This document shows, one piece after another, positions 1 to 10,962 of a stretch of 64,000 bases of DNA (its first letter is position 1; each line of letters opens with the position of its first letter). Source of the stretch: Stutzerimonas stutzeri (GTDB lineage Bacteria > Pseudomonadota > Gammaproteobacteria > Pseudomonadales > Pseudomonadaceae); NCBI RefSeq assembly GCF_024448935.1, contig NZ_JAMOIE010000005.1:41233-105232 (forward strand). Reading direction: 5' to 3'. A program made the translations under genes and the position numbers. Under the pieces are notes generated by a model. The model did no database searches and was not told where the DNA came from. It saw only the letters and a list, made by a program, of their open reading frames with translations.

Positions 1-360
1 CAACAGCTTGATTTCGGAAAGCCCCCGGCTTACGGGTTGTGCGAACGGCAGATCCGCCAACAGCGATACAGCACGTTCGGACGCACCCAGCGCAGTCAGA
101 ATGCCAGCCAGGATGATCAAGGTGCTGGATGCGAAAAATGCCGCGTTGCGCTCCAGGTTGCCGATCACATTGGCATCGGCGATGCGGTTATCGCGCAGCA
201 GCATGCGCCGCATCCAGTCCTGCCGATAGAGATGCAGGACGCTGGCCAGGCACGCCGTGTCCCTGCCCCGCCAGCTTGCGTAGCGGGTGTAGCCGGCCCA
301 GCACAATACGAACCACGCGACAGCAATCAGATGTGGCAGCAGATGATTGGGAATGAGCAT
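1..360 (-). CDS. DUF599 family membrane protein, 3' part cut by window edge
   Basis: The open frame begins with ATG at 358-360 and stays open for 120 codons to the window edge, so the C-terminus is missing. The N-terminus reads MLIPNHLLPHLIAVAWFVL, a hydrophobic segment, followed by a Tyr/Arg-rich stretch with a DWMRRMLLRDNRIADANV motif and a second hydrophobic segment. This arrangement fits the DUF599 family of small inner-membrane proteins of unknown function. The next gene on the same strand is brnQ, whose stop codon lies about 95 bp upstream of this start, so the two could be cotranscribed. The family assignment is from memory of the motif pattern; no function is inferred. Confidence 0.7.
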   Translation of the reverse strand, partial: MLIPNHLLPHLIAVAWFVLCWAGYTRYASWRGRDTACLASVLHLYRQDWMRRMLLRDNRIADANVIGNLERNAAFFASSTLIILAGILTALGASERAVSLLADLPFAQPVSRGLSEIKLL

Positions 361-454
361 GTGACCCCCCTCTGGATACAGGCGCCTGATTATAGCCAGC
401 GAATCCGCTTGCCAGGCGTCTCGACAACCAATCCTGCGCCCCAGTCAACCGGCA

Positions 455-1765
455 TCATGATGCGAGTCGAGGTTGACCCAGCAGCCGATCCACGGCGGAC
501 GCGACCGCCAGAGTCACCAGCACTGGAACCAGCCAGCCCATGCTCTGCACGGCCAAGGGGAGCCGGGTAAACAGCACGGGAACCAGGTTGGTGAAGCCCG
601 CCGCCGACAACCCATCGACAACACCGAACACCAGGGTCACGGCCATTACCGGGATGAAAACCCGGCTGGACGAAACCCAGCAGCGATCCAGCAGGCTCAG
701 TGCGACCAGCATGATCGCCAGCGGGTAGAGCCCGACCAGCACGGGCACTGACACACTGATCAGCTGGGTCAGGCCCTGATTGGCCACCAACAGACTGAAA
801 AGCGTGAACACCACTGCGACAGTGCGATAGCCGACGGGCATCAAGCCGCTGAAAAATTCGCCACAGGCGGTCGTTAATCCGACAGCGGTCGTCAGGCAGG
901 CCAGCGTAATCACCACCGCAAGTAGCAGACTGCCTGGAGTACCAAAAGCGCTTTGCACGTAAGTCGTGAGGATCTGCACGCCGTTTTGCGCCTCGCCGGC
1001 AATGCCCTGACTCGTTGCGCCCAGGTAGAACAGCGCGAGGTACACCAGCGACAGACCAAGCGCGGCTATGGCACCAGCAATCATCGTGTAGCGGGTCACC
1101 AGTGCCGGTTCGGATACACCACGATCACGGATCGCGGTCGCGATCACGATGCCGAATACCAGCGCGCCCAAGGTATCCATGGTCAGATAGCCTTCCAGAA
1201 ATCCTTTCAGCAGGGGGCCGTTACGGTAGCTCTCGGCTGTGGTCCCGATGTCGCCAGCCGGCGCGAACACCGCAGCGCCGCCCAGCACCAGCAACGCAGC
1301 CAGTAATACAGGCGTGATGAACTTGCCGACCCGGTTCACCAACTGACCTGGATTTATCACCAGGAACAATGTCGCCGAAAAAAACAGCACCGTATAAACG
1401 AAAAGGGGGATAGCTGCGTTGCCGGTAAAGGGCGCAACGCCCATTTCAAACGAAACCACTGCCGTCCGAGGCGTAGCGAACAGCGGGCCAATGGCCAGGT
1501 ACACCGCTACCGCCAGCAGCGTGCCGGCACCACGTCCCAGCGGGGCGGTCAAGCGATCCATGCCGCCGCCAACCCGTGCCAGCGCGACCACAGTCAACAA
1601 AGGCAACCCGACGCCGGTCAACAGAAACCCCAATGCAGCAAACCAGAGCGAGTGCCCTGCAGCCATCCCGACACTGGGTGGGAAGATAATATTGCCTGCG
1701 CCGAGAAACAGCGCGAACGTCATGAAGCCAAGGGCCAGCAGATCAAGGCCTTTCAGTCGAGTCAT
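455..1765 (-). CDS. brnQ: Branched-chain amino acid carrier, BrnQ/BraB (LIVCS family)
   Basis: The 436-residue protein is a polytopic inner-membrane carrier for cation-coupled uptake of leucine, isoleucine and valine. It begins MTRLKGLDLLALGFMTFALF and has the family signature FLGAGNIIFPPSVGMAAG near residue 25, then about twelve hydrophobic segments. Length matches the roughly 437 residues usual for BrnQ/BraB. The frame stays open upstream to 1933, but I chose ATG 1763-1765 because the conserved N-terminus begins there; no strong ribosome binding site is visible before it. It lies downstream of sucCD on the same strand, as braB does in P. aeruginosa, but a terminator separates them, so it is probably a separate unit. 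Confidence 0.9.
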   Translation of the reverse strand: MTRLKGLDLLALGFMTFALFLGAGNIIFPPSVGMAAGHSLWFAALGFLLTGVGLPLLTVVALARVGGGMDRLTAPLGRGAGTLLAVAVYLAIGPLFATPRTAVVSFEMGVAPFTGNAAIPLFVYTVLFFSATLFLVINPGQLVNRVGKFITPVLLAALLVLGGAAVFAPAGDIGTTAESYRNGPLLKGFLEGYLTMDTLGALVFGIVIATAIRDRGVSEPALVTRYTMIAGAIAALGLSLVYLALFYLGATSQGIAGEAQNGVQILTTYVQSAFGTPGSLLLAVVITLACLTTAVGLTTACGEFFSGLMPVGYRTVAVVFTLFSLLVANQGLTQLISVSVPVLVGLYPLAIMLVALSLLDRCWVSSSRVFIPVMAVTLVFGVVDGLSAAGFTNLVPVLFTRLPLAVQSMGWLVPVLVTLAVASAVDRLLGQPRLAS

Positions 1766-1983
1766 TGAACTATTACCACTACAGAAGGTTCTGGCACGAC
1801 ACGCTCCAAGCGTGACCTCCCGGATACGGCTCATGCTGCGCCGCAGAAAAAAAGCACGCACCTTAATCGAAATGACTAGCGAGGGCGAGGAGTCGTACTC
1901 CCCCAGGACGAGATGGTGCGAGAAGACGGACACCGCTAGGCATATTCGCTCGGACCAAGCCAGAACGCCGTTTATCGTCCTGC

Positions 1984-2020
1984 AGAAAGAAGATGCCAGT
2001 CAGACGAGCTGACCGGCATC
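1984..2020 (-). terminator. Rho-independent terminator after sucD
   Basis: A 12-bp stem (1992-2003 with 2009-2020, one G-T type mismatch) has a 5-nt loop and starts 17 bp past the sucD stop. On the minus strand it is followed by TTCTTTC. It would end the sdh-suc transcript before brnQ. Confidence 0.75.
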
Positions 2021-2037
2021 GGGTGGACAAGGAGGGA

Positions 2038-2925
2038 TCAGGCCTGCTTGGCGTCCCAGCCAGTGACTTCCGCCAGCGCCTTGCCGATATCGGCGAGCGA
2101 ACGAACAGTTTTCACGCCAGCGTCTTGCAGCGCAGCGAACTTCTCGTCCGCGGTGCCCTTGCCGCCGGAAATGATTGCACCGGCATGCCCCATGCGCTTG
2201 CCCGCCGGAGCCGTCACACCTGCAATGTAGGAGACCACCGGCTTGGTGACATTGGCCTTGATATAGGCAGCTGCCTCTTCTTCGGCGGAACCGCCGATCT
2301 CACCGATCATGACGATCGCTTCGGTCTGCGGGTCCTCCTGGAACAGCTTGAGGATGTCGATGAAGGTCGATCCGGGAATAGGATCGCCGCCGATACCCAC
2401 GCAGGTGGACTGACCGAAACCAGCGTCGGTGGTCTGCTTGACCGCTTCGTAGGTCAGCGTGCCCGAACGCGACACGATGCCCACCTTGCCGGGCATGTGG
2501 ATGTGACCCGGCTGGATACCGATCTTGCACTCGCCGGGGGTGATCACACCCGGGCAGTTCGGGCCAATCAGGCGAACACCCATTTCGTCACACTTGATCT
2601 TCACTTCCAGCATGTCGAGAGTTGGGATGCCCTCGGTGATGCAGACGATCAGCTTGATACCGCCGAACACGGCTTCAAGAATGGAGTCCTTGCAAAACGG
2701 TGCCGGAACATAGATCACTGACGCATCCGCACCAGTCGCTTCGACCGCTTCTTTAACCGTGTTGAATACCGGCAGGCCCAGATGGGTTGCGCCGCCCTTG
2801 CCGGGCGTCACGCCACCGACCATTTTAGTGCCGTATTCGATGGCCTGCTCGGAGTGGAAGGTACCTTGCGAACCGGTGAAACCCTGGCAGATAACCTTGG
2901 TGTCTTTATTGATCAGGACGCTCAT
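2038..2925 (-). CDS. sucD: Succinyl-CoA synthetase alpha subunit
   Basis: The 295-residue alpha subunit carries the CoA-binding Rossmann domain ([13 protein letters not shown], residues 15-27) and the phosphohistidine loop [12 protein letters not shown] with H247 as the phosphorylated residue. With SucC it forms succinyl-CoA synthetase, which makes succinate and a nucleoside triphosphate from succinyl-CoA. Its ATG (2923-2925) shares one base with the sucC stop, a TAATG arrangement that suggests translational coupling and equal output. It is the last gene of the TCA run and is followed by a terminator. Length is standard. Confidence 0.97.
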   Translation of the reverse strand: MSVLINKDTKVICQGFTGSQGTFHSEQAIEYGTKMVGGVTPGKGGATHLGLPVFNTVKEAVEATGADASVIYVPAPFCKDSILEAVFGGIKLIVCITEGIPTLDMLEVKIKCDEMGVRLIGPNCPGVITPGECKIGIQPGHIHMPGKVGIVSRSGTLTYEAVKQTTDAGFGQSTCVGIGGDPIPGSTFIDILKLFQEDPQTEAIVMIGEIGGSAEEEAAAYIKANVTKPVVSYIAGVTAPAGKRMGHAGAIISGGKGTADEKFAALQDAGVKTVRSLADIGKALAEVTGWDAKQA

Positions 2926-4091
2926 TACTTGCCCTCCGCGGCTTTGACGACTTGAATGGCCGCATCGGTCAGGCTCGTCGCACCGATGATGTTCAGACCA
3001 CTTTCACCCAGCATTTTGGCGCCGAGTTCAGCATTGTTGCCTTCGAGACGGACGACCACAGGTACCTTGACGCCGACTTGCTTGACCGCACCGATAATGC
3101 CTTCGGCAATCATGTCGCAACGGACGATGCCGCCGAAAATATTGACCAGGACAGCCGCGACGTTTTCATCGGAAAGGATGATTTTGAACGCCTCGGTCAC
3201 GCGCTCTTCGGTAGCGCCGCCGCCGACGTCGAGGAAGTTGGCAGGCTTGCCGCCGTGCAGATTGACGATATCCATGGTGCCCATGGCCAGACCCGCGCCA
3301 TTGACCATGCAGCCGATGTTGCCTTCCAGTGCAACGTAGTTGAGCTCCCACTTCGCTGCGTGAGCTTCGCGTGGGTCATCTTGGGAGGGGTCCTGCATAC
3401 CGCGCAGTTTGGGCTGGCGATAGATCGCGTTGCTATCGATGTTCAGCTTGGCATCCAGGCAATGCAGGTTGCCGTCTTTCTTGACGACCAGCGGGTTGAC
3501 TTCCAGCAGCGCCAGATCGTAGTCGACGAACAGCTTGGCCAGCCCTACGAATATGTGCACGAACTGCTTGACCTGGTCGCCCTTCAGGCCGAGCTGGAAA
3601 GCCAGCTCGCGACCCTGGAACGGTTGCGCGCCGACGAGCGGATCGATGGTTGCCTTGAGGATCTTTTCCGGCGTCTCGTGAGCGACCTTCTCGATGTCCA
3701 CGCCACCTTCGGTGGAGGCCATGAACACGACCCGACGCGTAGCACGGTCAACCACGGCGCCCAGGTACAGTTCTTTATCGATGTCAGTGCAGGCTTCAAC
3801 GAGAATCTTGCTGACCGGTTGTCCGTTGGCGTCGGTCTGGTAGGTCACCAGGCGCTTGTCCAGCCACTGCTCGGCGAACGCGCGGGCTTCGTCCTTGCTA
3901 CGGACCAGCTTGACGCCACCCGCCTTGCCACGACCGCCCGCATGTACCTGAGCCTTAACCACCCACTCGGTACCGCCAATATGATCACAGGCTTCAGCCG
4001 CTTCTTTGGGGCTATCGATCGCAAAACCTTGGGAAACTGGCAATCCGTATTCGGCAAACAGTTGCTTACCCTGATATTCGTGAAGATTCAT
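2925..4091 (-). CDS. sucC: Succinyl-CoA synthetase beta subunit (ADP-forming)
   Basis: The 388-residue protein starts [20 protein letters not shown], the standard SucC N-terminus. It has an ATP-grasp fold ([18 protein letters not shown] near residue 45) and a C-terminal CoA-ligase domain with [12 protein letters not shown] near residue 322. It supplies the nucleotide site of succinyl-CoA synthetase. It overlaps sucD by one base. The 176-bp gap from lpd holds a GC-rich hairpin and could carry a secondary promoter, but I see no clear one. Confidence 0.97.
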   Translation of the reverse strand: MNLHEYQGKQLFAEYGLPVSQGFAIDSPKEAAEACDHIGGTEWVVKAQVHAGGRGKAGGVKLVRSKDEARAFAEQWLDKRLVTYQTDANGQPVSKILVEACTDIDKELYLGAVVDRATRRVVFMASTEGGVDIEKVAHETPEKILKATIDPLVGAQPFQGRELAFQLGLKGDQVKQFVHIFVGLAKLFVDYDLALLEVNPLVVKKDGNLHCLDAKLNIDSNAIYRQPKLRGMQDPSQDDPREAHAAKWELNYVALEGNIGCMVNGAGLAMGTMDIVNLHGGKPANFLDVGGGATEERVTEAFKIILSDENVAAVLVNIFGGIVRCDMIAEGIIGAVKQVGVKVPVVVRLEGNNAELGAKMLGESGLNIIGATSLTDAAIQVVKAAEGK

Positions 4092-4211
4092 CTTAGCTAC
4101 CGTTCGGTTTGATGTGCATCAGACGTTGCATGTATGCCGCGTCGCCTCAAGTCGCTGAAAACTATCGAAAACACCTTTCAGAGACCTGTCATACCTTGCT
4201 TGAAGGCAGTC

Positions 4212-4251
4212 GGCGGCCGCGCCAGGCCTGTAAAGCCCGGCGCGAGCCGCC
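4212..4251 (-). other. GC-rich hairpin between lpd and sucC
   Basis: An imperfect stem pairs 4212-4223 with 4239-4251, with a further GGC/GCC pair inside the loop. It lies 17 bp beyond the lpd stop. There is no U-tract on either strand, so it looks more like an mRNA-processing or stabilising structure than a complete terminator. Confidence 0.4.
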
Positions 4252-4267
4252 GCTTGTTGCTGGGCTC

Positions 4268-5716
<1,449 letters not shown>

Positions 5717-5720
5717 TTAA

Positions 5721-5809
5721 GCAAAGCCACAAGCTACAAGCCGCAAGCTACTAGCCGAATGGAGCTGCAGTCACCTGCAGCTTGCGACGTGCAGCTTGCG
5801 GCTGCTTTG
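5721..5809. repeat. Imperfect inverted repeat (REP-like) in the sucB-lpd spacer
   Basis: Two arms, 5721-5750 and about 5776-5809, are built from the words CAAGCT and CCGCAAGC. Each arm carries the CAAGCT word twice, and the arms are reverse complements of each other apart from a few mismatches and small gaps. They flank a 25-nt centre. The element fills nearly the whole spacer. It resembles repetitive extragenic palindromes of Pseudomonas and would fold into a long hairpin in the operon mRNA. I found no second copy in this window. Confidence 0.6.
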
Positions 5810-7054
5810 TTAGATGTCCAGCAGCAGACGGGCCGGATCTTCCAGCAGGTTCTTGATGGTCACCAGGAAGCTGACCGCTTCCTTGCCATCGATAAGGCGA
5901 TGGTCGTAGGACAACGCCAGATACATCATCGGTCGGATGACCACCTGGCCGTTAACGGCCATCGGACGCTGCAGAATGTTGTGCATGCCCAGGATAGCGG
6001 CTTGCGGCGGGTTGACAATCGGGGTCGACATCATCGAACCGAAGGTGCCGCCGTTGGTGATGGTGAAGGTACCCCCAGTCATCTCATCAATCGACAGCTT
6101 GCCATCACGCGCCTTCTTGCCAAAAGTGGCGATGCCGCTTTCAACTTCGGCCAGGTTCATCAGCTCTGCATTGCGCAGCACCGGAACGACCAGACCACGG
6201 TCACTGGAGACAGCGACGCCGATGTCCTGATAGCCGTGGTAAACGATGTCGGTACCGTCGATCGACGCGTTGACCGCGGGAAAGCGCTTCAGAGCCTCGA
6301 CGGAAGCCTTGACGAAGAAGGACATGAAGCCCAGACGCACGCCGTTGTGGGTCTTTTCGAACAGATCCTTGTACTTCGAGCGCAGCGCCATGACTTCGGT
6401 CATATCGACTTCGTTGAAGGTGGTCAGCATCGCCATGTTCGACTGTGCTTCGACCAGGCGCTCGGCAACCTTGGCGCGAAGGCGCGTCATCGGCACGCGC
6501 TTCTCGGTGCGCTCACCAGCAGCAGAAACAGGTGCCGATGCTGCACTGGGGGCGGGCTTGGCGGCTGCCGGAGCCGACTTCTTGGCCTCGATGGCAGCAA
6601 CCAGATCTTCTTTGGTTACCCGCCCGTCCTTACCGGTGCCCTTTACGCTGTTCGGATCGATGCCGTTTTCTTCGGCCAGCTTGCGCGCGGCAGGCGCGAG
6701 GATCGCGTCTTCTCCGCCCGCTGCAGGTGCCGGCGCCGGTGCTGGCGCGGCCGCCGGAGCGGCGGCTTCTGCAGGAGCAGCAGTTGGAGCTGGAGCTGGA
6801 GCAGCTGCAGCCGTAGCGCCAGCGTCCAGCTTGCCAAGCAGCTCACCGCTAAGCACGGTATCGCCTTCGTTTTTGACAATTTCGGTCAGCACGCCATCCG
6901 CTTCGGCCAGCACTTCCATAACGACCTTGTCGGTCTCGATGTCGACAATCAGTTCGTCACGCTTTACCGCATCGCCCGGTTGCTTGTGCCAGGTCGCAAC
7001 GGTGCCATCAGCAACCGATTCCGGAAATTGAGGGGTTTTGATCTCGATAGCCAT
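5810..7054 (-). CDS. sucB: 2-Oxoglutarate dehydrogenase E2, dihydrolipoyl succinyltransferase
   Basis: The 414-residue E2 core subunit has a lipoyl domain with K43 in ETDKVVMEV, an Ala/Pro-rich linker (about 80-110), a peripheral-subunit-binding domain (about 108-146, [12 protein letters not shown]), and a C-terminal acyltransferase domain ending with the catalytic HRLIDG motif (H385, D389). It moves the succinyl group from SucA to CoA. It lies between sucA (68-bp gap containing a perfect hairpin) and lpdG. Length and domain order are standard for the family. Confidence 0.97.
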   Translation of the reverse strand: MAIEIKTPQFPESVADGTVATWHKQPGDAVKRDELIVDIETDKVVMEVLAEADGVLTEIVKNEGDTVLSGELLGKLDAGATAAAAPAPAPTAAPAEAAAPAAAPAPAPAPAAGGEDAILAPAARKLAEENGIDPNSVKGTGKDGRVTKEDLVAAIEAKKSAPAAAKPAPSAASAPVSAAGERTEKRVPMTRLRAKVAERLVEAQSNMAMLTTFNEVDMTEVMALRSKYKDLFEKTHNGVRLGFMSFFVKASVEALKRFPAVNASIDGTDIVYHGYQDIGVAVSSDRGLVVPVLRNAELMNLAEVESGIATFGKKARDGKLSIDEMTGGTFTITNGGTFGSMMSTPIVNPPQAAILGMHNILQRPMAVNGQVVIRPMMYLALSYDHRLIDGKEAVSFLVTIKNLLEDPARLLLDI

Positions 7055-7087
7055 AAGCTGGGTCCTATTTGATTCGGTGTTTACATC

Positions 7088-7110
7088 GAGGCCGCGGATA
7101 CCGCGGCCTC
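7088..7110 (-). other. Perfect 10-bp hairpin between sucA and sucB
   Basis: The stem pairs 7088-7097 (GAGGCCGCGG) with 7101-7110 around a 3-nt ATA loop, 13 bp after the sucA stop. No U-tract follows on the minus strand, so complete termination is unlikely. It could protect the upstream sucA mRNA or set the sucA:sucB ratio. Confidence 0.6.
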
Positions 7111-7122
7111 TTGCAACAATGA

Positions 7123-9954
7123 TTAAACGGTGAAGGCGTCCTGCAGCAGCTTTTCCTGCTGTTCGGCGTGCATGGAGGCATAACCGACCGCAGGTGCTGC
7201 AGAGGCTTCACGACCGGCGTATTGCAGAAACAGCTCCTGCTTATGCGCGACGGCAACGCGACGCATATGATGCTGGCTGCAATACCAGGCACCCTGGTTC
7301 ATCGGCTCTTCCTGACACCAGACGATGCTCTTGACGTTCTGGTAAGGCGCCAGCACCTCAGCCAGATCATCTTCCGGGAACGGATACAGCTGCTCCAGGC
7401 GAACAATGGCGATGTCTTCACGGCCTTCGTTGCGACGCTTATCCAGCAGATCGTAATAAACCTTGCCGCTGCACATGACAACGCGTTCGACCTTGCTCGG
7501 ATCGATCTGATCGATTTCCGGAATCACGGTCAGGAACGAACCTTGGGTCAAGTCTTCCAGCGTCGATGTTGCCAGCTTGTGGCGCAGCAATGATTTCGGC
7601 GTCAGCGCTACCAGAGGCTTGCGCAGCGGGCGGATCGCCTGGCGACGCAACATGTGATAGACCTGAGCGGGAGTTGTCGGCACGCATACCTGAATGTTGT
7701 GCTCGGCGCACAGCTGCAGGTAACGCTCCAGCCGCGCAGACGAATGCTCCGGCCCCTGGCCTTCGTAACCGTGCGGCAGCAGCATCGTCAATCCGCACAG
7801 ACGGCCCCACTTGTGCTCGCCACTGGTGATGAATTGGTCAATGACGACCTGAGCACCGTTGGCAAAGTCACCGAACTGCGCCTCCCACACTACCAGTGCA
7901 TTAGGCATGGTAGTGGCATAGCCATACTCGAACGCCAGTACCGCCTCTTCCGAGAGGAAGGAGTCGTACAGGTCGAAGCGCGGCTGCCCTTCGTAGAGAT
8001 GCTGTAGCGGAATGTAAGTGCTGCCATCCTTCTGGTTGTGCAACACCGCGTGGCGGTGCGAGAAGGTCCCGCGGCCAACGTCCTGGCCACTGATGCGAAC
8101 TGGATGCCCGTCGAACAACAGGGTCGCGTAAGCCAGTGTTTCGGCATAACCCCAGTTGATCGCCAGCGCACCGGCACCCATCTTCTGGCGGTCTTCAAGA
8201 ATTTTCGCCACTTGACGTTGAACGACGAAGCCTTCCGGCACCGCCAGCATCTTGCCGGACAATTCCTGCAGCGCTTTTAGCTCGAAACGCGTGTCGTAAC
8301 GAGCAGTCCAGGTATGGCCCAAATATGGCCGCCAATCAACGAAAAGCTCCTTGTTGGGCTCCTTGACCAGGCTTTTGACCACATGCAGACCGTTGTCCAG
8401 AGCAGTTCGATATTCATCGATCTGCGCCTGGACCTGCGCATCCTCCAGTACCTTCGACTGGGTCAGCGAATCGGCGTACAGCTCACGAGTGGTGCGCTGC
8501 TTGGCGATCTTCTGATACATCAGCGGCTGAGTGCCGCTGGGCTCGTCCGCTTCGTTGTGACCACGACGGCGGTAGCAGATCAGATCGACCACGATGTCGC
8601 GCTTGAACTGCATCCGGTAGTCGACCGCCAGCTGGGTGACAAACAGAACCGCTTCAGGATCATCCGCGTTGACGTGGAAGATCGGCGCCTGAATCATCTT
8701 TGCGACATCGGTCGCGTATTCGGTGGAGCGCGCGTCCTCCTGCTTGTTGGTGGTAAAGCCAACCTGGTTATTAATCACGATCCGGATGGTGCCACCGGTG
8801 CGATATGCACGAGTCTGGGACATCTGGAAGGTTTCCATAACCACGCCCTGCCCCGCAATAGCGGCGTCACCGTGGAGGGTGACTGGCAGTACCTTGTCAC
8901 CCACCACATCACACCGACGATCCTGACGAGCGCGAACTGAGCCCTCAACCACCGGCGACACAATTTCAAGGTGCGACGGGTTAAACGCCATCGCCAGGTG
9001 TATTTCGCCACCCGGAGTCATGACATTCGAGGAGAAGCCCTGGTGATACTTGACATCGCCGGAGCTGAGCCCTTCGACCTTCTTGCCTTCGAACTCGTCG
9101 AAGAGGTCGCGTGGATTTTTACCGAAGGTATTGACCAATACGTTGAGACGGCCGCGGTGGGCCATGCCAATGACGATCTCCTTGGTGCCGTAGGAGCCTG
9201 ACCGCTGGATAATTTCGTCGAGCAACGGAATAAGGCTCTCACCACCTTCCAGACCAAAACGCTTGGTACCCGGATACTTGGTGCCCAAGTACTTTTCGAG
9301 ACCTTCAGCAGCTGTAAGGCGCTCAAGCAGGTGGCTCTTGATTTCCGGCGAGAAGGACGGACGTCCACGAACGCTTTCGAGCCGCTGGATAAACCAGGTG
9401 CGCTGGTCTGAATCGACGATGTGGGCAAATTCAGCCCCGATAGTCCGGCAATAGGTCTCCTGCAACGCTTGATGAATTTCACGCAAGGTGGCCTGATCTT
9501 TGCCAATGGCAAGGTCGCCGGTACGGAACACCGTATCCAGATCTGCGTCGGTCAGGCCATAGTTATTGATCGCCAGATCAGCTGGAGCCGGGCGCTGTTG
9601 CAAGCCCAGCGGATCGAGCTGGGCAGCCTGATGGCCACGCAACCGGTAGGCATGGATCAGACGCAGAACATCGACCTGCTTCTTTTCATGATCACTGCTG
9701 ACGCTGCCTGCGGAAACCGGCTGAGCACGCCGCTGGTTCTTGGCCAACAATACGAAGTGATCGCGGATTGTCGAATGCGATACATCGGCCGCAGCGCCAC
9801 CGCTGACCGGCAGCTTCTGGAAATAGGTGCGCCACTCTTCGGGCACAGCGCTGGGATCGTGCAGGTAGAGCTCGTAGAGTTCTTCCACATAGGCAGCGTT
9901 ACCACCGGATAGGTGGGCACTGTCCCACATGCGCTGCATTACGCTTTCTTGCAT
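7123..9954 (-). CDS. sucA: 2-Oxoglutarate dehydrogenase E1, thiamine-dependent
   Basis: The 943-residue E1 subunit decarboxylates 2-oxoglutarate with thiamine diphosphate and succinylates the SucB lipoyl group. It begins [20 protein letters not shown], the usual Pseudomonas N-terminus, with the short helix that docks to E2/E3. The ThDP/Mg site region is [11 protein letters not shown] followed by [10 protein letters not shown], and an active-site [12 protein letters not shown] precedes it. The C-terminus ([14 protein letters not shown]) is intact. It is preceded by a 293-bp gap after sdhB, the widest in the operon, which might hold a secondary promoter. Confidence 0.97.
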   Translation of the reverse strand: MQESVMQRMWDSAHLSGGNAAYVEELYELYLHDPSAVPEEWRTYFQKLPVSGGAAADVSHSTIRDHFVLLAKNQRRAQPVSAGSVSSDHEKKQVDVLRLIHAYRLRGHQAAQLDPLGLQQRPAPADLAINNYGLTDADLDTVFRTGDLAIGKDQATLREIHQALQETYCRTIGAEFAHIVDSDQRTWFIQRLESVRGRPSFSPEIKSHLLERLTAAEGLEKYLGTKYPGTKRFGLEGGESLIPLLDEIIQRSGSYGTKEIVIGMAHRGRLNVLVNTFGKNPRDLFDEFEGKKVEGLSSGDVKYHQGFSSNVMTPGGEIHLAMAFNPSHLEIVSPVVEGSVRARQDRRCDVVGDKVLPVTLHGDAAIAGQGVVMETFQMSQTRAYRTGGTIRIVINNQVGFTTNKQEDARSTEYATDVAKMIQAPIFHVNADDPEAVLFVTQLAVDYRMQFKRDIVVDLICYRRRGHNEADEPSGTQPLMYQKIAKQRTTRELYADSLTQSKVLEDAQVQAQIDEYRTALDNGLHVVKSLVKEPNKELFVDWRPYLGHTWTARYDTRFELKALQELSGKMLAVPEGFVVQRQVAKILEDRQKMGAGALAINWGYAETLAYATLLFDGHPVRISGQDVGRGTFSHRHAVLHNQKDGSTYIPLQHLYEGQPRFDLYDSFLSEEAVLAFEYGYATTMPNALVVWEAQFGDFANGAQVVIDQFITSGEHKWGRLCGLTMLLPHGYEGQGPEHSSARLERYLQLCAEHNIQVCVPTTPAQVYHMLRRQAIRPLRKPLVALTPKSLLRHKLATSTLEDLTQGSFLTVIPEIDQIDPSKVERVVMCSGKVYYDLLDKRRNEGREDIAIVRLEQLYPFPEDDLAEVLAPYQNVKSIVWCQEEPMNQGAWYCSQHHMRRVAVAHKQELFLQYAGREASAAPAVGYASMHAEQQEKLLQDAFTV

Positions 9955-10149
9955 GTCTGGTCACCTTCAATAAGGAGACACCACCAGCGTGGAGACCGCA
10001 GCATGACTTCCCAAGTTCTGAAGCAGCGACCCAGGTAAAGCCACTACGGACCGCGCAGATAGTTTCCGAGAACCACCCCGGATGCTCCTGCTGGTCATCA
10101 AATTTTCAGAGTGAACCCCGGCTTTGTGAGGTGGGATTCCTACTAAGAC

Positions 10150-10180
10150 TACGGCGCCGAGTTTGAACTCTGGCGCCGTA
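10150..10180 (-). other. Long hairpin between sdhB and sucA
   Basis: The stem pairs T10150 and 10151-10158 (ACGGCGCC) with 10172-10180, and a second AGTT/AACT pairing lies inside the loop. It sits about 70 bp after the sdhB stop. No U-run follows on the minus strand. It may be a partial terminator or an mRNA-end stabiliser separating the sdh and suc parts of the transcript. Confidence 0.55.
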
Positions 10181-10247
10181 GGTGTCGCGGTGAAGCATTA
10201 AGGATCTGCAACTGCTGTCAATAACCAACCGCAGACGCCTCGGGGCA

Positions 10248-10952
10248 TCAGGTTGCGCTCTGCAGCAGCATGTTCCTCACATGGCCAATGGCCTTGGTCG
10301 GGTTCAACCCTTTCGGGCAGACACTCACGCAGTTCATGATACCCCGGCAGCGAAACACGCTGAACGGATCGTCCAGCGCACTCAGACGGCTCTCCGTCTC
10401 GGTGTCGCGGCTGTCGGCCAGGAAGCGGTAGGCCTGCAGCAGCGCAGCTGGACCGAGGAACTTGTCCGGGTTCCACCAGAAGGACGGGCAGCTGGTCGAG
10501 CAGCAAGCGCACAGGATGCACTCGTACAGACCGTCAAGCTTCTCCCGATCCTCCGGGCTCTGCAGACGTTCGATAGCCGGAGCCGGTGTATCGTTCATCA
10601 AATAAGGGCGAACCTTCTCGTACTGCTTATAGAAGATGCCCATATCCACCGCCAAGTCACGAATAACTGGCAAACCAGGTAGCGGACGAACCACAAGCTT
10701 GTTGCCCTTGACTACCGACGAGAGCGGTGTGATGCAGGCCAGCCCGTTCTTGCCGTTCAGGTTCATGCCGTCGGAGCCGCAAACCCCTTCACGGCATGAA
10801 CGACGATAAGAAAAGCCTTCGTCCTGTTCCTTGATGAGGGCGAGCACGTCCAGCACCATCAGGTCTTTACCATCGGTGTTGACCTGAAAGTCCTGCATGT
10901 AGGGCTTGGCGTCTTTATCCGGGTTATAGCGATAAACGCTCACTTGCAACAT
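10248..10952 (-). CDS. sdhB: Succinate dehydrogenase iron-sulfur subunit
   Basis: The 234-residue electron-transfer subunit of complex II has an N-terminal 2Fe-2S domain (C53, C58 and C73 in SCREGVCGSDG...GLAC, with Asp in the usual fourth-ligand region) and a C-terminal domain with CILCACCSTSCP and CRGIMNCVSVCPKG for the 4Fe-4S and 3Fe-4S clusters. It passes electrons from SdhA to ubiquinone bound by SdhC/SdhD. It follows sdhA after 10 bp. Length matches Pseudomonas SdhB. Confidence 0.97.
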   Translation of the reverse strand: MLQVSVYRYNPDKDAKPYMQDFQVNTDGKDLMVLDVLALIKEQDEGFSYRRSCREGVCGSDGMNLNGKNGLACITPLSSVVKGNKLVVRPLPGLPVIRDLAVDMGIFYKQYEKVRPYLMNDTPAPAIERLQSPEDREKLDGLYECILCACCSTSCPSFWWNPDKFLGPAALLQAYRFLADSRDTETESRLSALDDPFSVFRCRGIMNCVSVCPKGLNPTKAIGHVRNMLLQSAT

Positions 10953-10962
10953 ATCGGCGACC

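Noticed and set aside
1766..1933. A possible amino acid attenuator leader for brnQ (short run of Leu/Val/Ile codons and a T-run)
   Set aside because: The frame is open without a stop into brnQ, so no leader peptide ends there, and no terminator/antiterminator pair is visible.
2952..4112. 386-codon plus-strand frame opposite sucC
   Set aside because: It mirrors sucC codon by codon; the sucC protein is fully conserved, so the opposite frame is a by-product of codon bias.
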